A stretch of DNA of 64,000 nucleotides from Mytilus trossulus. Taxonomy: Eukaryota; Mollusca; Bivalvia; Mytilida; Mytilidae. Positions 1 to 11,387 of the stretch are shown piece after piece. Both the position numbers and the translations under genes were made by a program. How positions within the stretch are numbered: the stretch's first letter is position 1; every line of letters starts with the position of its first letter. The stretch lies in contig NC_086374.1 in assembly GCF_036588685.1 (NCBI RefSeq), positions 88,282,059 through 88,346,058 of the forward strand. The letters run 5' to 3'. The notes beneath the pieces are model-generated. The model was not told the DNA's origin and did not search any database. It worked only from the letters and a program-made list of their open reading frames with translations.

Positions 1-264
1 TCCACTTTGCGGGTGAGAGTGCTGCCTTGTAGCGGCATTAGCCTACTCTTTTTCGAAATCTACAAGGGTGTCTCTCTTATCACGGGTCAGCCATTTATCG
101 TCCCCTTGCGACGGACTATCATCGTTTCCTTAAGACCATACTCGCAAATGGTGTCAAGGGAGAGCAGAAAATTGAGTCCCTGAAATTGTCATCCCGAACG
201 GGAATCTAACCAGGAACCTTTGTGTTAGTAGTTCGATGATCTAACCACTACACCACGGCTCTCA
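1..264 (-). repeat. tRNA-derived SINE, cut by the window edge
   Basis: Read on the minus strand, the first 75 bases look like a tRNA gene: an A-box-like GTGGTGTAGTGGTTAG near 257-242 and a B-box-like GGTTAGATTCC near 213-203, the latter with one change from the Pol III consensus. The following 190 bases are an unrelated conserved-looking tail (position 190 down to 1), as in tRNA-headed SINEs of molluscs. The anticodon arm does not pair well, so this is a retroposon and not a working tRNA. The 3' end lies outside the window. The SINE superfamily is left open. Confidence 0.75.
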
Positions 265-795
265 CTAACATTGTTACAGTAAATGTTAATTACTACACTT
301 TCATACCACAACAAATACTGTAATGGTATCACTTATATTTGTGTCCATATATTATAACCCAAAAAATAAAAAGAGAATAATTTTGCACTACCATTTTTGT
401 ATTGAATATTATAACTTTTTAGATATCTAGACACATTAACTAGATGCTCATAATATCCACCTTACATGCTTGAATTCTACCAGATTACTCTAAGAACAGT
501 TATGAGTCTTTGAAGCATGCTGACAACGGATCTTTTCACGATATCATTTTCACATTAGTAAAAACTCCTTTTTGCTTTGACAAGCTTTGGAGGAAATATT
601 ATCAAAGAATTGAAGAAAAAACCACAACACATAAGTTCTCTTTCTAGCTCATCTAGCCCCAAGCATCATTTCAGGCATTTTCATTACTAAAAAAAACAAT
701 TCGACATTTTGACAAAAAGTTTTACTAATGATACTGACGATCCACCATAAAGTAATATACATAGATCCATACAAATAGTAAGCAAATACATATGA

Positions 796-990
796 AAAAG
801 ATGTGGTATGATTGCCAATGAGACCAAAATGACACAGAAATTAAACAACTACAGTACGACCTTCAACAATGAGCAAAGCCCATACCGCATAGTCAGATAT
901 TTAAGGCCCCGAAATGACAATGTAGAACAATTCAAACGAGAAAACTGACGGCCTTATTTATGTACAAAAAATAAACGAAAAACAAATCCA
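796..990 (+). repeat. dispersed repeat family D, degenerate copy
   Basis: Contains the family hallmark GATGTGGTATGATTGCCAAT and, further on, GAGCAAAGCCCATACC and CAATTCAAACGAGAAAACT. The same string of motifs recurs in this window at 16935-17115, 18608-18790, 22957-23154 (continuing at 25084-25130), 44883-45000 and 50030-50140. This copy lacks the piece around ACAACTATCCAC. Its tail, TTATGTACAAAAAATAAACG near 957-976, gives the empty site for the insertion at 23155-25083. No coding capacity; class unknown. Confidence 0.8.
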
Positions 991-1040
991 CACTCATCTG
1001 TGTCCACACTTGTTATCTAATAAAATATCATACAAACACT

Positions 1041-1062
1041 ATATATATATATATATATATAT
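1041..1062. repeat. (AT)n microsatellite
   Basis: About eleven uninterrupted AT/TA dinucleotides. Confidence 0.9.
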
Positions 1063-2732
1063 CATTAATTCGTATATTTTAACATATTTGATTCGTTTAG
1101 AGATAGTCACATGTTAAACTATATTTTCGAAGGTAGAGAAAAAACGGCGGATAGCAAAAAGCATATTGACCGGCAAAAAGCATATCGCACGGTTATTTTT
1201 AGAATATCTAAAAACCGATATACTTTGTGACGTCATGTACTGAATTTCATGGGCGGATTCTGGATTTTAGAAAAGGGGCGACATTTTTAAAGATGGCTGA
1301 GCGAAGCGAGTCGAAAAAAATTGTGACCTTTTTGGGGGCTAAAAAACATAAAATTTGTGTAGAATGCATATTTAAACGGTTCCTTATTTTGGGCATATAT
1401 ATTTTATAGTTGTTGTAAAGTGTAAGGGTTGAACATTTTTTTATGCTGTATATATAAAATAATAGTATGGATCCAAAGCTATTTACTGCTTTATTGCATG
1501 TAGGACCTCGACATGGACAATTCTTGTTTGTTGTATGTTAAGTTAGAACAACCTCACAGATTGCTTGTTGTAAACCAGATATACGCCGGGCTCTTCAATG
1601 AAATTTACAATACGACCGACACGATTGAAGAAAGACAAACAAGCAATTTTTTTTCCAAATGCTCGGTTGATATGTTTCGCCAAATTTTTTTAATGGAAAT
1701 GCGGGGTTCCAAATTAACAAAAGGCTACGACATAATTCTAAAATGACAGCGAGTTTATGAATGACGGTTGACAAATGGATCACACACAGCAGCTGGTGGC
1801 ATTTCGGTCTTGAAAAAAGTATTTAATATGCAGTATCAGTTCGCCGAAACAGACATTCCAGTCACACATGCAAACCCCCGCCCCCAAAAAATACGCCCGT
1901 TTTTTTGTTCATCATGTTTATATAATTCTAAATAATTTTGTTGGAAACTTTCGTTTCTTATAGCAAAAAAGTGGACAAGATTATTGTTTTCAATCCAGAT
2001 ACGGTCAAAATTTTAGTTTTTAATAGACAAAAACCCAAGTCAAGTTTTTTTTCTTTCAAATATCTCAGACCGCCTTCTCTAAAAAATGGTTCGTTCCTTA
2101 CACTTTAAATCTATTTAGACTGGGGACCATCATTCAGCTGTGTTATTTCTAGTAAAAATAGGCTGGGGCGTTTGGGGTTACACAGGTTTCCGTAGGTAAG
2201 TAATAATGTTGTGGAACTTTTTTTCAAGAAAGTGTAATAGAGTATAACTTTCTGTCTCGTGGAATTGTGAAATAGAACTTCAAGTCAATACGTTCTTGTT
2301 CAATCCTGTTTCGTTTTGAAGATGTCATGATTGTTATCCTCAGTCTATGTGTTACTGAAATTTGATTTTCAAAATGACTGAGTGACGTTTTACGGCGAAC
2401 TGGTCAACTCCGCCATAGCGAATCACATGAGTTTGTTATAATCAGTAAATACCAGCAAAAAATATCATTATAAGTAAAGAATTGTCGCATAAAAAATAAA
2501 TACACGGGAAATGGGAAAGTTCTCGAAGACTTGTCTGATTAATCAGTTTCCCCAAAAAAGTCCAAGCAACGCCTTATTTGACCCATCTAGATCCGCCACT
2601 GCCAGTCAAACTACGTCTTTCAATGTAAATAAAGAAACAAAATCATCAATTGTATATGAAAAATGAAATATATATTATCACTAAGTTTACTGAAACAATA
2701 TTTTGGTCGAGAGAAAAATTACAATAAAAAGA

Positions 2733-2797
2733 TTTGAACTTGGCACTGTTACATTGTGTACGATGCCAACGACTAGGAGATCACGGCTATGAACAGC
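2733..2797 (-). repeat. tRNA-like / SINE head remnant
   Basis: On the minus strand a TAGCCGTGATCTCCTAGTCG start is followed by AAGTTCAAATC, which resembles a Pol III B box (GGTTCGAATCC) with two changes. Arms do not fold into a convincing cloverleaf, so I read it as a SINE or tRNA pseudogene remnant, not a tRNA gene. Confidence 0.4.
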
Positions 2798-3769
2798 CCG
2801 CATTTGATGCTGAAAAATTTACATTATTATATATTGTACATCTGTATCAAAAGCAATTCTGCTTGAGATTCACAACACGTACCACAAATCATACTAGTTT
2901 ATTGATTGATTGACGATGGATGTTAGATGTCATATAAACGTTCAAAACAATCTAAACATAATGTAAATGAAGGATTCAAGGATAGTTTCACTACATACAT
3001 AGAAAGTATAAACACAATATAATAAAAGTACATAATTTAAAAAATTTAGAATGCAAGTGTCATTCTTAAAAGAACTATGAGAGACTGTTACATTTTTGTA
3101 TTTACACAGAACATAAAAGTGCAATGTCACCATGCACATTCAAGGATGATGGATTAATCAGTTTACACAAATATTTATGTATACTTATTCAAATTCAATT
3201 AGTTTAATTACCAAATTTTAGAAACTATTTATATTCACATATATTATTTAAATATTTCTTTTACATTATAGTATATATTTTTTAGTTTGAAAAGGATGAA
3301 AGTGTCTCATATGTCTTAAAGGCAGGGATCTAATATTGTTTTAAAGATTTTTTTTATATTGTATATGATGATGTATATTGGATCGTGACACTATAATAAA
3401 CTATTTACTTACTTACTATATACAGTAATTTGCAATCAGCATACAACAAATGGAAGTTTTTAACGACCTTGACTGGCTATCTAGCATACGTGTACAAGGT
3501 TGATAATTACTAAATATAAATTACAAATTTACTCCGATATATATACTAATATATAAAAACTGTTGTTTCTAATTTGTGTTTGTAGCTATGTATACTGTAT
3601 TGTTTAGTACTATATTTGTATTTTTATACTATTAAACGAGAAGACCTCCTTTTGTGTGTCGCTTCTCTTCCTTCCATGATAAATTAATCATCATGCCTCT
3701 GGGTTTTAAAGATGACATGCATAGTCACATTTGTCGTCCATTCTTATGGTTCATTTTTGGAGAAAAACA

Positions 3770-5610
3770 ACAAAAAAAGGAGTCCGAATGAGGACAAAAA
3801 AATTGAGAAAAAAAAAAATTTGAGGAAAAAAATTTTGAGGAAAAAAAAATTTGAGGAAAAAAAAATTTTGAGGAAAAAATTTTGGGGCAAAAAAAAATTT
3901 AGTTTGGACTTGTAATATTTTTCAAAATTGAATATCGAAATAGGAAAAAGGAACCGAATAAGGAAATGGAAATCGAACAAGGAAATGGAAATCGAATAAG
4001 GAAATGAAAATCCAATACGGAAATAGAAACCGAATAAAGAAATAGAAACCGAATAAGGAAATAGAAACCGAATAAGGAAATAGAAACCGAATAAGGAAAC
4101 AGCAATTGAATAAGGAAATGAAAATCGAATAAGGAAATAGAAACCGAATAAGGAAATAGAAACCGAATAAGGAAATAGAAACCGAAAAAGGAAATGAATA
4201 TTGAAAAAGGAAAAAGAAACCGAATAAGGAAATGAAAATCGAATAAGGAACTAGAAACCGAATAAGGAAATCGAAACCGAATAAGGAAATCGAAACCGAA
4301 TAAGGAAATAGAAACCCAATAAGGAAATAGAAACTAAATAAGGAAATAGAAACCGAAAAAGGAAATGAATATTGAAAAAGGAAAAAGAAACCGAATAAGG
4401 AAAAAGAAACCGAATAAGGAAATAGAAACCGAATAAGGAAATAGAAACTGAATAAGGAAATAGAAACCGAAAAAGGAAATGAATATTGAAAAAGGAAAAA
4501 GAAACCGAATAAGGAAAAAGAAACCGAATAAGGAAATAGAAACCGAATAAGGAAATAGAAACTGAATAAGGAAATAGAAACCGAAAAAGGAAATAGAAAC
4601 CGAAAAAGGAAATGAATATTGAAAAAGGAAAAAGAAACCGAATAAGGAAATGGAAATCGAATAAGGAAATGGAAATCGAATAAGGAAATGAAAATCCAAT
4701 AAGGAAATAGAAACCGAATAAGGAAATAGAAACCGAAAAAGGAAATAAATATTGAAAAAGGAAAAAGAAACCAAAGAGGAAATGAAAATCGAATAAGGAA
4801 CTAGAAACCGAATAAGGAAATAGAAACCGAAAAAGGAAATGAATATTGAAAAAGGAAAAAGAAACCGTATAAGGAAATGGAAATTGAATAAGGAAATGAA
4901 AATCCAATAAGGAAATAGAAACCGAATAAGGAAATGAAAATTGAATAAGGAAAAAGAAATCAAATAAGGAAACAGAAACCGAATAAGGAAATAGAAACGA
5001 AAAAGGAAATGAATATTGAAAAAGGAAAAAGAAACCGAATAAGGAAATGAAAATCGAATAAGGAACTAGAAACCGAATAAGGAAATCGAAACCGAATAAG
5101 GAAATAGAAACCCAATAAGGAAATAGAATCCGATTCAGGGAATAGAAACCGAAAAAGGAAATGAATATGAAAAAGGAAATAAAAATCGAATAAGGAAAAA
5201 GAAATTGAATAAGGAAACGAAAAAAAATGAGGAAAAAAAAAATTTGAGAAAAAAAATTGGAGGAAAAAAAATTTTGAGGAAAAAAAATTTGAGAAAAAAA
5301 AAATTTTGAGGAAAAAAAAATTGTGGAAAAAAAAATTTGAGGAAAAAAAAAATTTGAGAAAAAAAAAATTTTGAGGAAAAAAATTTTGAGGAAAAAAAAA
5401 TTTTGAGGAAAAAAAATTTGAGGAAAAAAAAATTTGAGAAAAAAAAAATTTTGAGGAAAAAAATTTTGAGGAAAAAAAAATTTTGAGGAAAAAAAATTTT
5501 GAGGAAAAAAAAATTTTGAGGAAAAAAAGTTTTGAAGCAAAAAAAAATTTAGTTTGGACTTGTAATATTTTTCAAAATTTGAATATCGAAAAAGGAAAAA
5601 GGAAAAAGGA
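3770..5610. repeat. purine-rich minisatellite with higher-order unit
   Basis: Two block types alternate. Block A (3785-3890 and 5215-5545) is GAGG followed by long A runs and TTT. Block B (about 3940-5215) is a tandem array of a roughly 19-base unit, AAACCGAATAAGGAAATAG and variants, about 65 units long. A flanking string, TTTAGTTTGGACTTG, occurs at 3898 and again at 5548, exactly 1650 bases apart, so A plus B forms a higher-order period. The long minus-strand open frames here (up to 463 codons, 4251-5642) are Phe/Ser/Ile/Leu repeats produced by the array and are not genes. Confidence 0.9.
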
Positions 5611-8049
5611 ACCAACTTGTGTCTGGTAAAAAACAATGTCAATATGTTTCTTGCAATATACTTGCTGCATCATCAATATATTTTGAAAATAAAATTTCGA
5701 AATACATTCATTCGCGTATGTTCTGCAGCAGAAATAGAATAAATACCGATATGATGGACTTTACTGCATTTAAATAACATTTACCCGTGGAATTCAATAT
5801 AAAGCAAAAATCTTTTGTCATATTAAAACCGTCTTTATCAGAATTTTCAGTACTGGTTTTTATTGTTTGTTCTTTTATATTTATTACTGATCACTGATCA
5901 CAATTAAAATGGAGATAAAAAAGTTTCATCCATCCCCTTTTCATGTGGTCGTCTCAAATCAGGAACCTCATTAGTACGTGTCGTGTATCATACTTAGTAT
6001 ATGTGTTATTTGAACATGTATAGGACTCAATGTGATTTTTCTTGTTCCTAGCTTACATAGATTCGTGACGACTATGATCTTGACATATAAATAAACACCC
6101 GTCTATTCTCGAAGACTGTGTGTTCTCCTCTATATGTCATGGTTAATTTTGTAGTCGTCTCTGTGTGTAAATCCTAATATACCATGTATTCAAATTTACA
6201 AGGGGTACATGATTAAAATGTCAACTTCAAAATATCTTTCGTTTGCACATCTTACCAAAATTCATTCACTACACGAGAAACACTAAAATAAGATAAAAAC
6301 AGTTCATTCGGGAAAGCCGCGTGTTTAGCTTAAATGCAATCAAGTACAGCACTCAAAGTTGCAATGGTTTATTATGAGCATATAATGGTACCTAAATAAT
6401 AACAATCTTCCTGAACCATAAAACTTAAGAGGTTGGTTACTTTCTCTTTGAGATTCGAATGCAAATAGGCTGGAAGTCTACACCTTTCATGATGTTCGCA
6501 GGCTGTTGAAGATGTCTTACATTAAATATGTCGGATTTTGTACTGATTGATATTTTAGTCGATGGACATAATGTATTTATAAGTTGTAATTGGGTTTGAT
6601 TATAGTAACGTTGATTGAAAGATTATTTCTTGGGGTATATTTGTCTTTATTCGGTTGAACTGTGTGCTTCGTGTAGATCTGGTGAGTCATTCCCTTTGCA
6701 ACTGTATGAATTCTACAGTTTAGTTATAGGTTGTGCTATTCCACCACTATCACAGATTAGGGGAGGGTCGACCTCGTTCAAACATGTTTATTCCAATAAT
6801 GTTATATGTGTGCCTGCATGTCCAAAGTCTGATGCCTTTAATTATATTGTAGTTGTCTGTCATACCGGTATTTGTCATATCGAGGCTTTGTATCTATATA
6901 TTACTATGCCATATATACGATATGGGTGTTGCTAAATTTTCAAGTCACCCTGTGATCTAGAGCTGCTTTCTATCACTTCATTTGCTTTCTGGTGGGTGAT
7001 TGTCTCACTATCAATCATACCTTGTCTCTCTCATTTTCAACCCAGCCCCGTGATACTAAGGTCAATGTTCCGTAAAAACACAGTCCTAAATCTGGAATAA
7101 AAGTATGTCAGAGGATTGCATGTAGTTTCATTTTCTGCTTAGTGTAACTTAACTTCTAGTTTACCCTTGTTCCAAACTGGTAAATTGATTAGGAAGAGAC
7201 TAATCAAGGCTTTAGACAAAATTGTATGTTAACCTACCTTGAGAGATGTTTTTCTGAGGCTTAAATGTAAAGTCCGTTATAAACGAAAAAGGAAAAAACT
7301 GTCAAATGGATTTAACTTCCTTGACAATATGACAGAGCATGCGTAGATATATTTAACATGTTTAATATACTGAAAGACCTGAAACACGCAATCGCTTCAT
7401 TCGCGAATATTGTACCACAAGATTTTATCTCGGAAAAAAAATTAGCATACTGAACTTACTATGTCAGTTCAATCATATTTAAAAAAAAAAAAATATAGAT
7501 TTATCTCTGCAAAAAAATTAAACATACTGACTGTAAGCATATTTGCTTTTAAATTTGAAATAATTTATTCCGGATCGTTAAACAGATTCTCAACAGATTT
7601 TAATTAAAAATAAAACTTTTTTAGAATTTCGTGATAACCAATTAAGGTTGTATAATTACGCAGAAACGCTAGGACATTATGAGTGAATTAATATGTATGC
7701 CAAATATGCAATCTTTAATGACATGATAACGGTATCGTAACTATATTCCTTCTGAATCCGTCTGTTTATAGGATTGGTTTTGTTAGCTTTTGTTTGAATC
7801 GTCAGTTTTTGCTTTGTCATAGAAACTGCCATAAAAGATTGGATTTGAAATACATGAGCGTATTTATAAAATGTCTGCATGTTGGTTTATATTTACGAAT
7901 GATGTCCTTGTACAGATGATGAAATTTAGTAAATTATTTGTCTAGTTTGTGGCATTGAACCCCTGGTGTAATATTTTGTTCAGTAATATAGAAATTTCTT
8001 TTACGAACGAGCGGTAAATGAGTTCTCGTTGACATCCCAAGTAAAATTC
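5611..8049. other. intergenic, no supported gene
   Basis: AT-rich, many stops, no exon-like pattern. Apart from the degenerate repeat at 6612-6905 I see only A runs and short imperfect duplications (for example around 7437-7530, where a run of A followed by a CATACTGA-type motif recurs). Confidence 0.55.
6612..6905 (+). repeat. dispersed repeat family I, degenerate copy
   Basis: Carries motifs I associate with an abundant mussel repeat: GCAACTGTATGAATTCTA, CACAGATTAGGGGAGGGT, then a GTGCCTG..CCAAAGTC segment. The 106-codon open frame across it (6615-6935) is incidental. No terminal repeats were found, so the class is open. Confidence 0.6.
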
Positions 8050-8263
8050 AATAATTTAAAAGCTTACAGTTTTCGAATTTTACATCGTTACAAAAATTTA
8101 ATAAACTACAAAATTGATCGATCAAATTCCGTATTCAGAGACAAAGAGGCTGTGGAATGTTTATTCTCTCTTCGTGATAAATATGTGGTTGTTCCAAAAG
8201 ACATTTAAAGCTTCGGGTATAATATAGTTTTTGTATTTAGGTGATCCCACATCCTATACATAA
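8050..8263 (+). pseudogene. reverse-transcriptase relic, 5' part, cut by the DIRS element
   Basis: In one plus frame, residues FRDKEAVECLFSLRDKYVVV (8132-8191) are followed by a proline codon and, after a stop near 8206, by pieces resembling NIVFV and SHILYIN. This order matches the stretch upstream of the palm domain in the RT family whose later part is seen at 17905-18560 (IPMGTNCAP-type in intact relatives). The coding sense stops where the DIRS right end begins, about 8264. No catalytic residues are present here. The family resemblance is from memory and the relic is short. Confidence 0.4.
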
Positions 8264-8440
8264 ACTTGTACATTTTCAAAGTAAAATGAGATTTTATTAA
8301 ATAAATACTTACCATCAAAAATTCTGAGTGCATCCATCTGCGCAAGTCTGACAGGCGGAAAACCCCAAATAAAAATATCATCCAATGAGAAAAGGATGAC
8401 CAGTGCCCGTATAACCATGCCTTTATATCATCCATTTAAT
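8264..8440 (-). repeat. DIRS right terminal inverted repeat
   Basis: Positions 8315-8440 are the reverse complement of 16649-16780 with only a few differences; shared landmarks are GGATGATATAAAGGCATGG, ACGGGCACTGGTCATCC and AGATGGATGCACTCAGAATT (minus-strand sense). Outside that, 8264-8314 is the outer end, matched by the first half of the internal complementary region. Confidence 0.88.
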
Positions 8441-8508
8441 TTTCCAACGTAAGCAAGACGCCATAGGAAAAACAGGGGATGCAGGGGAGATTGGGAGGGA
8501 CCTTTAAT

Positions 8509-8604
8509 TTATGATGGTAAGTATTTATTTGATAAAATCTCATTTTACTTTAAAAATGTACAATTTTATGTCAATAATTACGTTTCCATCATAAATTCTG
8601 AGTG
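8509..8604. repeat. DIRS internal complementary region
   Basis: Two halves joined near 8562. 8509-8562 is complementary to the outer right end (8264-8318). 8563-8604 is complementary to the outer left end (16759-16801). In DIRS biology this region is the template that brings the two ends together to complete the circular DNA intermediate. The junction places the element's ends at about 8264 and 16800. Confidence 0.85.
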
Positions 8605-11387
8605 AAATCAGAGACATATATATACAGAGATTGGCAACTTATTGTTACGGCTATTAACCAGCGGTCAACTTCACGCGTGTGCACGAGATTTCTCGAGAGA
8701 AGAAAATTCGGCAAACAATCCGCCATATTGATAATTTACAAACCGCTTTAACGTACAGAAAACAACCAAATTATAATAAAATACAATCTATATCAACACA
8801 ATTCAGTTAAGAATAACTTAAATTTATGTAGAGGCATAGTTTATTTGTAATTTTAAGCTTTCTTTAGTAATAGTTAATAAAATTATAGGCGAATTTGTAT
8901 CGCGATCCAAGAAGCCCAAATTTTAGATTCTGTACTCGATAAGGCACCCGACTTTTGGAACAAAAATAAATAAAACTAAGCAATATTTCGAGGTTGTGCT
9001 TGTTTAAACAATGACATATAAGGTTTATAAAACGGTTTCTTCTATTATAGTTGGACTAGGATAATCCTGAATAAAATGATCGTTGGATAACAAAACTACT
9101 TGAATGGCCTCAAAATGGCTTCTCGATGTCGCTATTTAGCACAATTTCGTCCTATAGAATTCTCATTCTGAATGAAATGTCACCTTAAATCATTGTTTAT
9201 ATATATAGCATTCTTGATATCTTACATTGTGACAAATACATTATGTTTATTCAATATATATAAATCATGGTTATTTTACTCCTGTCCCTTTTTATTCACC
9301 TTTAATTTAACACATCTGCAATTGCTTTATAAAAGATCCCGGAATCATATCAGGTATGCTAAATTACTAAACACATGCTAATGTTCTTGTTGTTAATCTC
9401 CATTGATTCAGATTTTAATGTTGGTAATTAAAAATCTTGATCATGGCAATAAAACTGTTTATAATTTGACACCTATTAATAAGTAAACATACTGTAAGGT
9501 ACATGAAGTAAAGATCAAACATGTTAGGTTATCAGTAGCTGTATGATTCTTCCTCTTAATAAGTTAGTAACTCATGTAATTAAACCCTTGGACATGCAGA
9601 AAGATCACATGTTGTTAACAAATTGATGAAGTCTTTCTAGATAAATTATTAACATCATAAACAAGGTAGTGTGAACCCCTGGTATTAAAACTTGAAACTT
9701 TTTATCACAGTGTAAAGTAGCCCAACATATCTTATCAAGTTGTTATGCATTATAAATGTATATTATTTTTTTTTGAAGAAGGAAATATCTTTTTGCAATT
9801 GCAGAGACATATATGCACCACGAAGCCATTTAAATTCAGTACCATTTAGCCACTTTGACATTTTGTGTTCATAACAATTATGCAATCTTGGCGGAATTGA
9901 TGATTCTTAAAGTTTTTTCTTAGGGAAGTATTACAAAATTAACATAGCATGCATGGACAGGACCTTTAATACTTTTAAAGGACATGTACTTTTGCATATT
10001 CTTTTTTTAACAAATGGGTCCTTGGCAAAAGGATGAAGAAAAAAATAACATTTTCGCCTAAATTACCTTTCAATTGTTTTCAATGTTGTCTTGAAGTGTG
10101 TCCACGGAACCCAGAGATAGATTTCAGAATCTTGTCACAGTCAGGACATTTGTAACCATCAGTAGCAGTAACATCTGCACTTAAACTCTTGTCAATCTCC
10201 TTGACCTTTTTTTTGGGGGGTTGGGGGGGGGGGGGTTGCACACCTGTCGCTTGAACAAAGTCGTCGTCACTATCTACAATTGGGTCAGTGTCTGTGTATT
10301 CCCCTAACAATATATCTAAATCTAAATCGTCGTCCCATGATAAAAAAATCTGTCTTGGACATCGTGAATTTCATATCACAACAACCACCAAGCATCAATT
10401 TTAATATAGATATAAATATTGAGATGAAACTGTAAATTTTTGATTAAAAATTATTAATTAATGAAGAATCAGAAAAACAATTTAGTGAACTGGTAAATGG
10501 ACAATTGGTCTCACTTCATTTAACAGTGAGCACATATCTGGTCAAGGTTTAGTTGCTCTGCTTTCTAAATTAAATTAAACTCGTTTTTATTGGTCACGCA
10601 GTACAGTAATTTATATTGGATAAAAAAATCAATTTAAAAGTAGAACTCACTTTTGAATTTCACTTTTCAGAAACACCAGAAAACAGGTAGTCAACATTTT
10701 AATAATTTAGAATTTTTATGTTTAAATATGTCTTAGTTTGTCGTTGAAACTTCTATCAGCGTAGCCAATTTGTTAAAGAACATTGTGTTTCGTCGTTTGT
10801 TCTTTTTTCAAAACCCTCCCTCCCATTCCCTTAAGGTGGAATATGTTTGTAAGAGGCGGGTATGAAATTTATATTTCATTTGTATTTCATAGAATTTTTA
10901 ATTTGTTATGCTTCATTCTTTAAATTTATGAAGATACTACTTAGTAGTTCTTTAATTTAGTTTATTTGTCAGTTATAATCTATGATCACTTTGTATTTCA
11001 TTTGTATTATATTCTTGACATATGTATATATATGATTATGACTACCTGCTAAGCCTAAATAAAAGTTTTTATTTAAACGGTATTTTCTTCTGAATTAATT
11101 TGTTAATTTTAAAAGGGGAAATTTCGCTTGCTGACATCTTCGACATTACAGTTATTTCCTGTAAAGGTAATAATTTTCCACATACACACCTAATCATGGG
11201 ACCCCCTAATTAACAGACCGATTAATGCTACAAGTAAACAGTGTCATATTATTATTCAACTGCGAATTTGTTTACAGTACAAGATTTTAATTCTGAAAGT
11301 CTTTGTCCTGGTCCTTAATACAAAGAAAAACAACAGGGTGTTCCGAGTGATTATTATCGGTTGTCTAGACTACCGCTAATCTCGTTA
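8605..11387. other. unexplained 2.8-kb tail inside the DIRS element
   Basis: Between the recombinase stop and the internal complementary region typical DIRS elements have little sequence; here there are 2.8 kb. Apart from the zinc-finger ORF (10080-10378) it is AT-rich and non-coding. There is an AATAAA near 11060 on the plus strand. It may be a captured segment, a later insertion, or a family-specific untranslated region; I found no inverted ends that would mark a separate insertion. Confidence 0.5.
10080..10378 (-). CDS. partial C2H2 zinc-finger protein ORF (possible terminal exon)
   Basis: The frame runs from a possible splice acceptor (AG at the end of CCAAGACAG, near 10355) or the stop-bounded start near 10378 to a TGA at 10080. 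It has an acidic stretch (DDDLDLD, later DSDDDF), a proline run encoded by a long G/C homopolymer (10213-10240), a Lys-rich PPKKKVKE, and at the end one clean C2H2 finger, YKCPDCDKILKSISGFRGH followed by TSRQH, with spacing C-x2-C-x12-H-x4-H. No in-frame ATG was found near the 5' end, so it is probably a final exon or a fragment. It lies on the coding strand of the DIRS element. Whether it belongs to the element or to host DNA carried in it cannot be decided here. Confidence 0.45.

Larger units (their letters stand above)
265..3769. other. intergenic, no supported gene
   Basis: AT-rich DNA with stop codons in all frames. The short open frames at 1227-1409 and 1513-1746 show no recognisable domain, no splice context and no family resemblance. 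It holds an (AT)n microsatellite, one copy of a dispersed mussel repeat and a tRNA-like remnant, listed separately. Near 3370-3415 there is an AATAAA followed by a TTAC-rich tail, which may be the 3' end of an old retroelement. Confidence 0.6.

Noticed and set aside
190..264. A functional tRNA gene
   Set aside because: A and B boxes are there, but the anticodon arm does not pair, the B box has a mismatch, and a SINE tail follows.
1513..1746. 77-codon ORF
   Set aside because: No domain, no splice signals of a matching gene model, surrounded by stop-rich DNA.
4251..5642. 463-codon minus-strand open frame (and 209-codon one at 4334-4963)
   Set aside because: Encodes only FLIRFLFPYSVSISLFGFY-type repeats from a 19-base minisatellite; no start context or domain.
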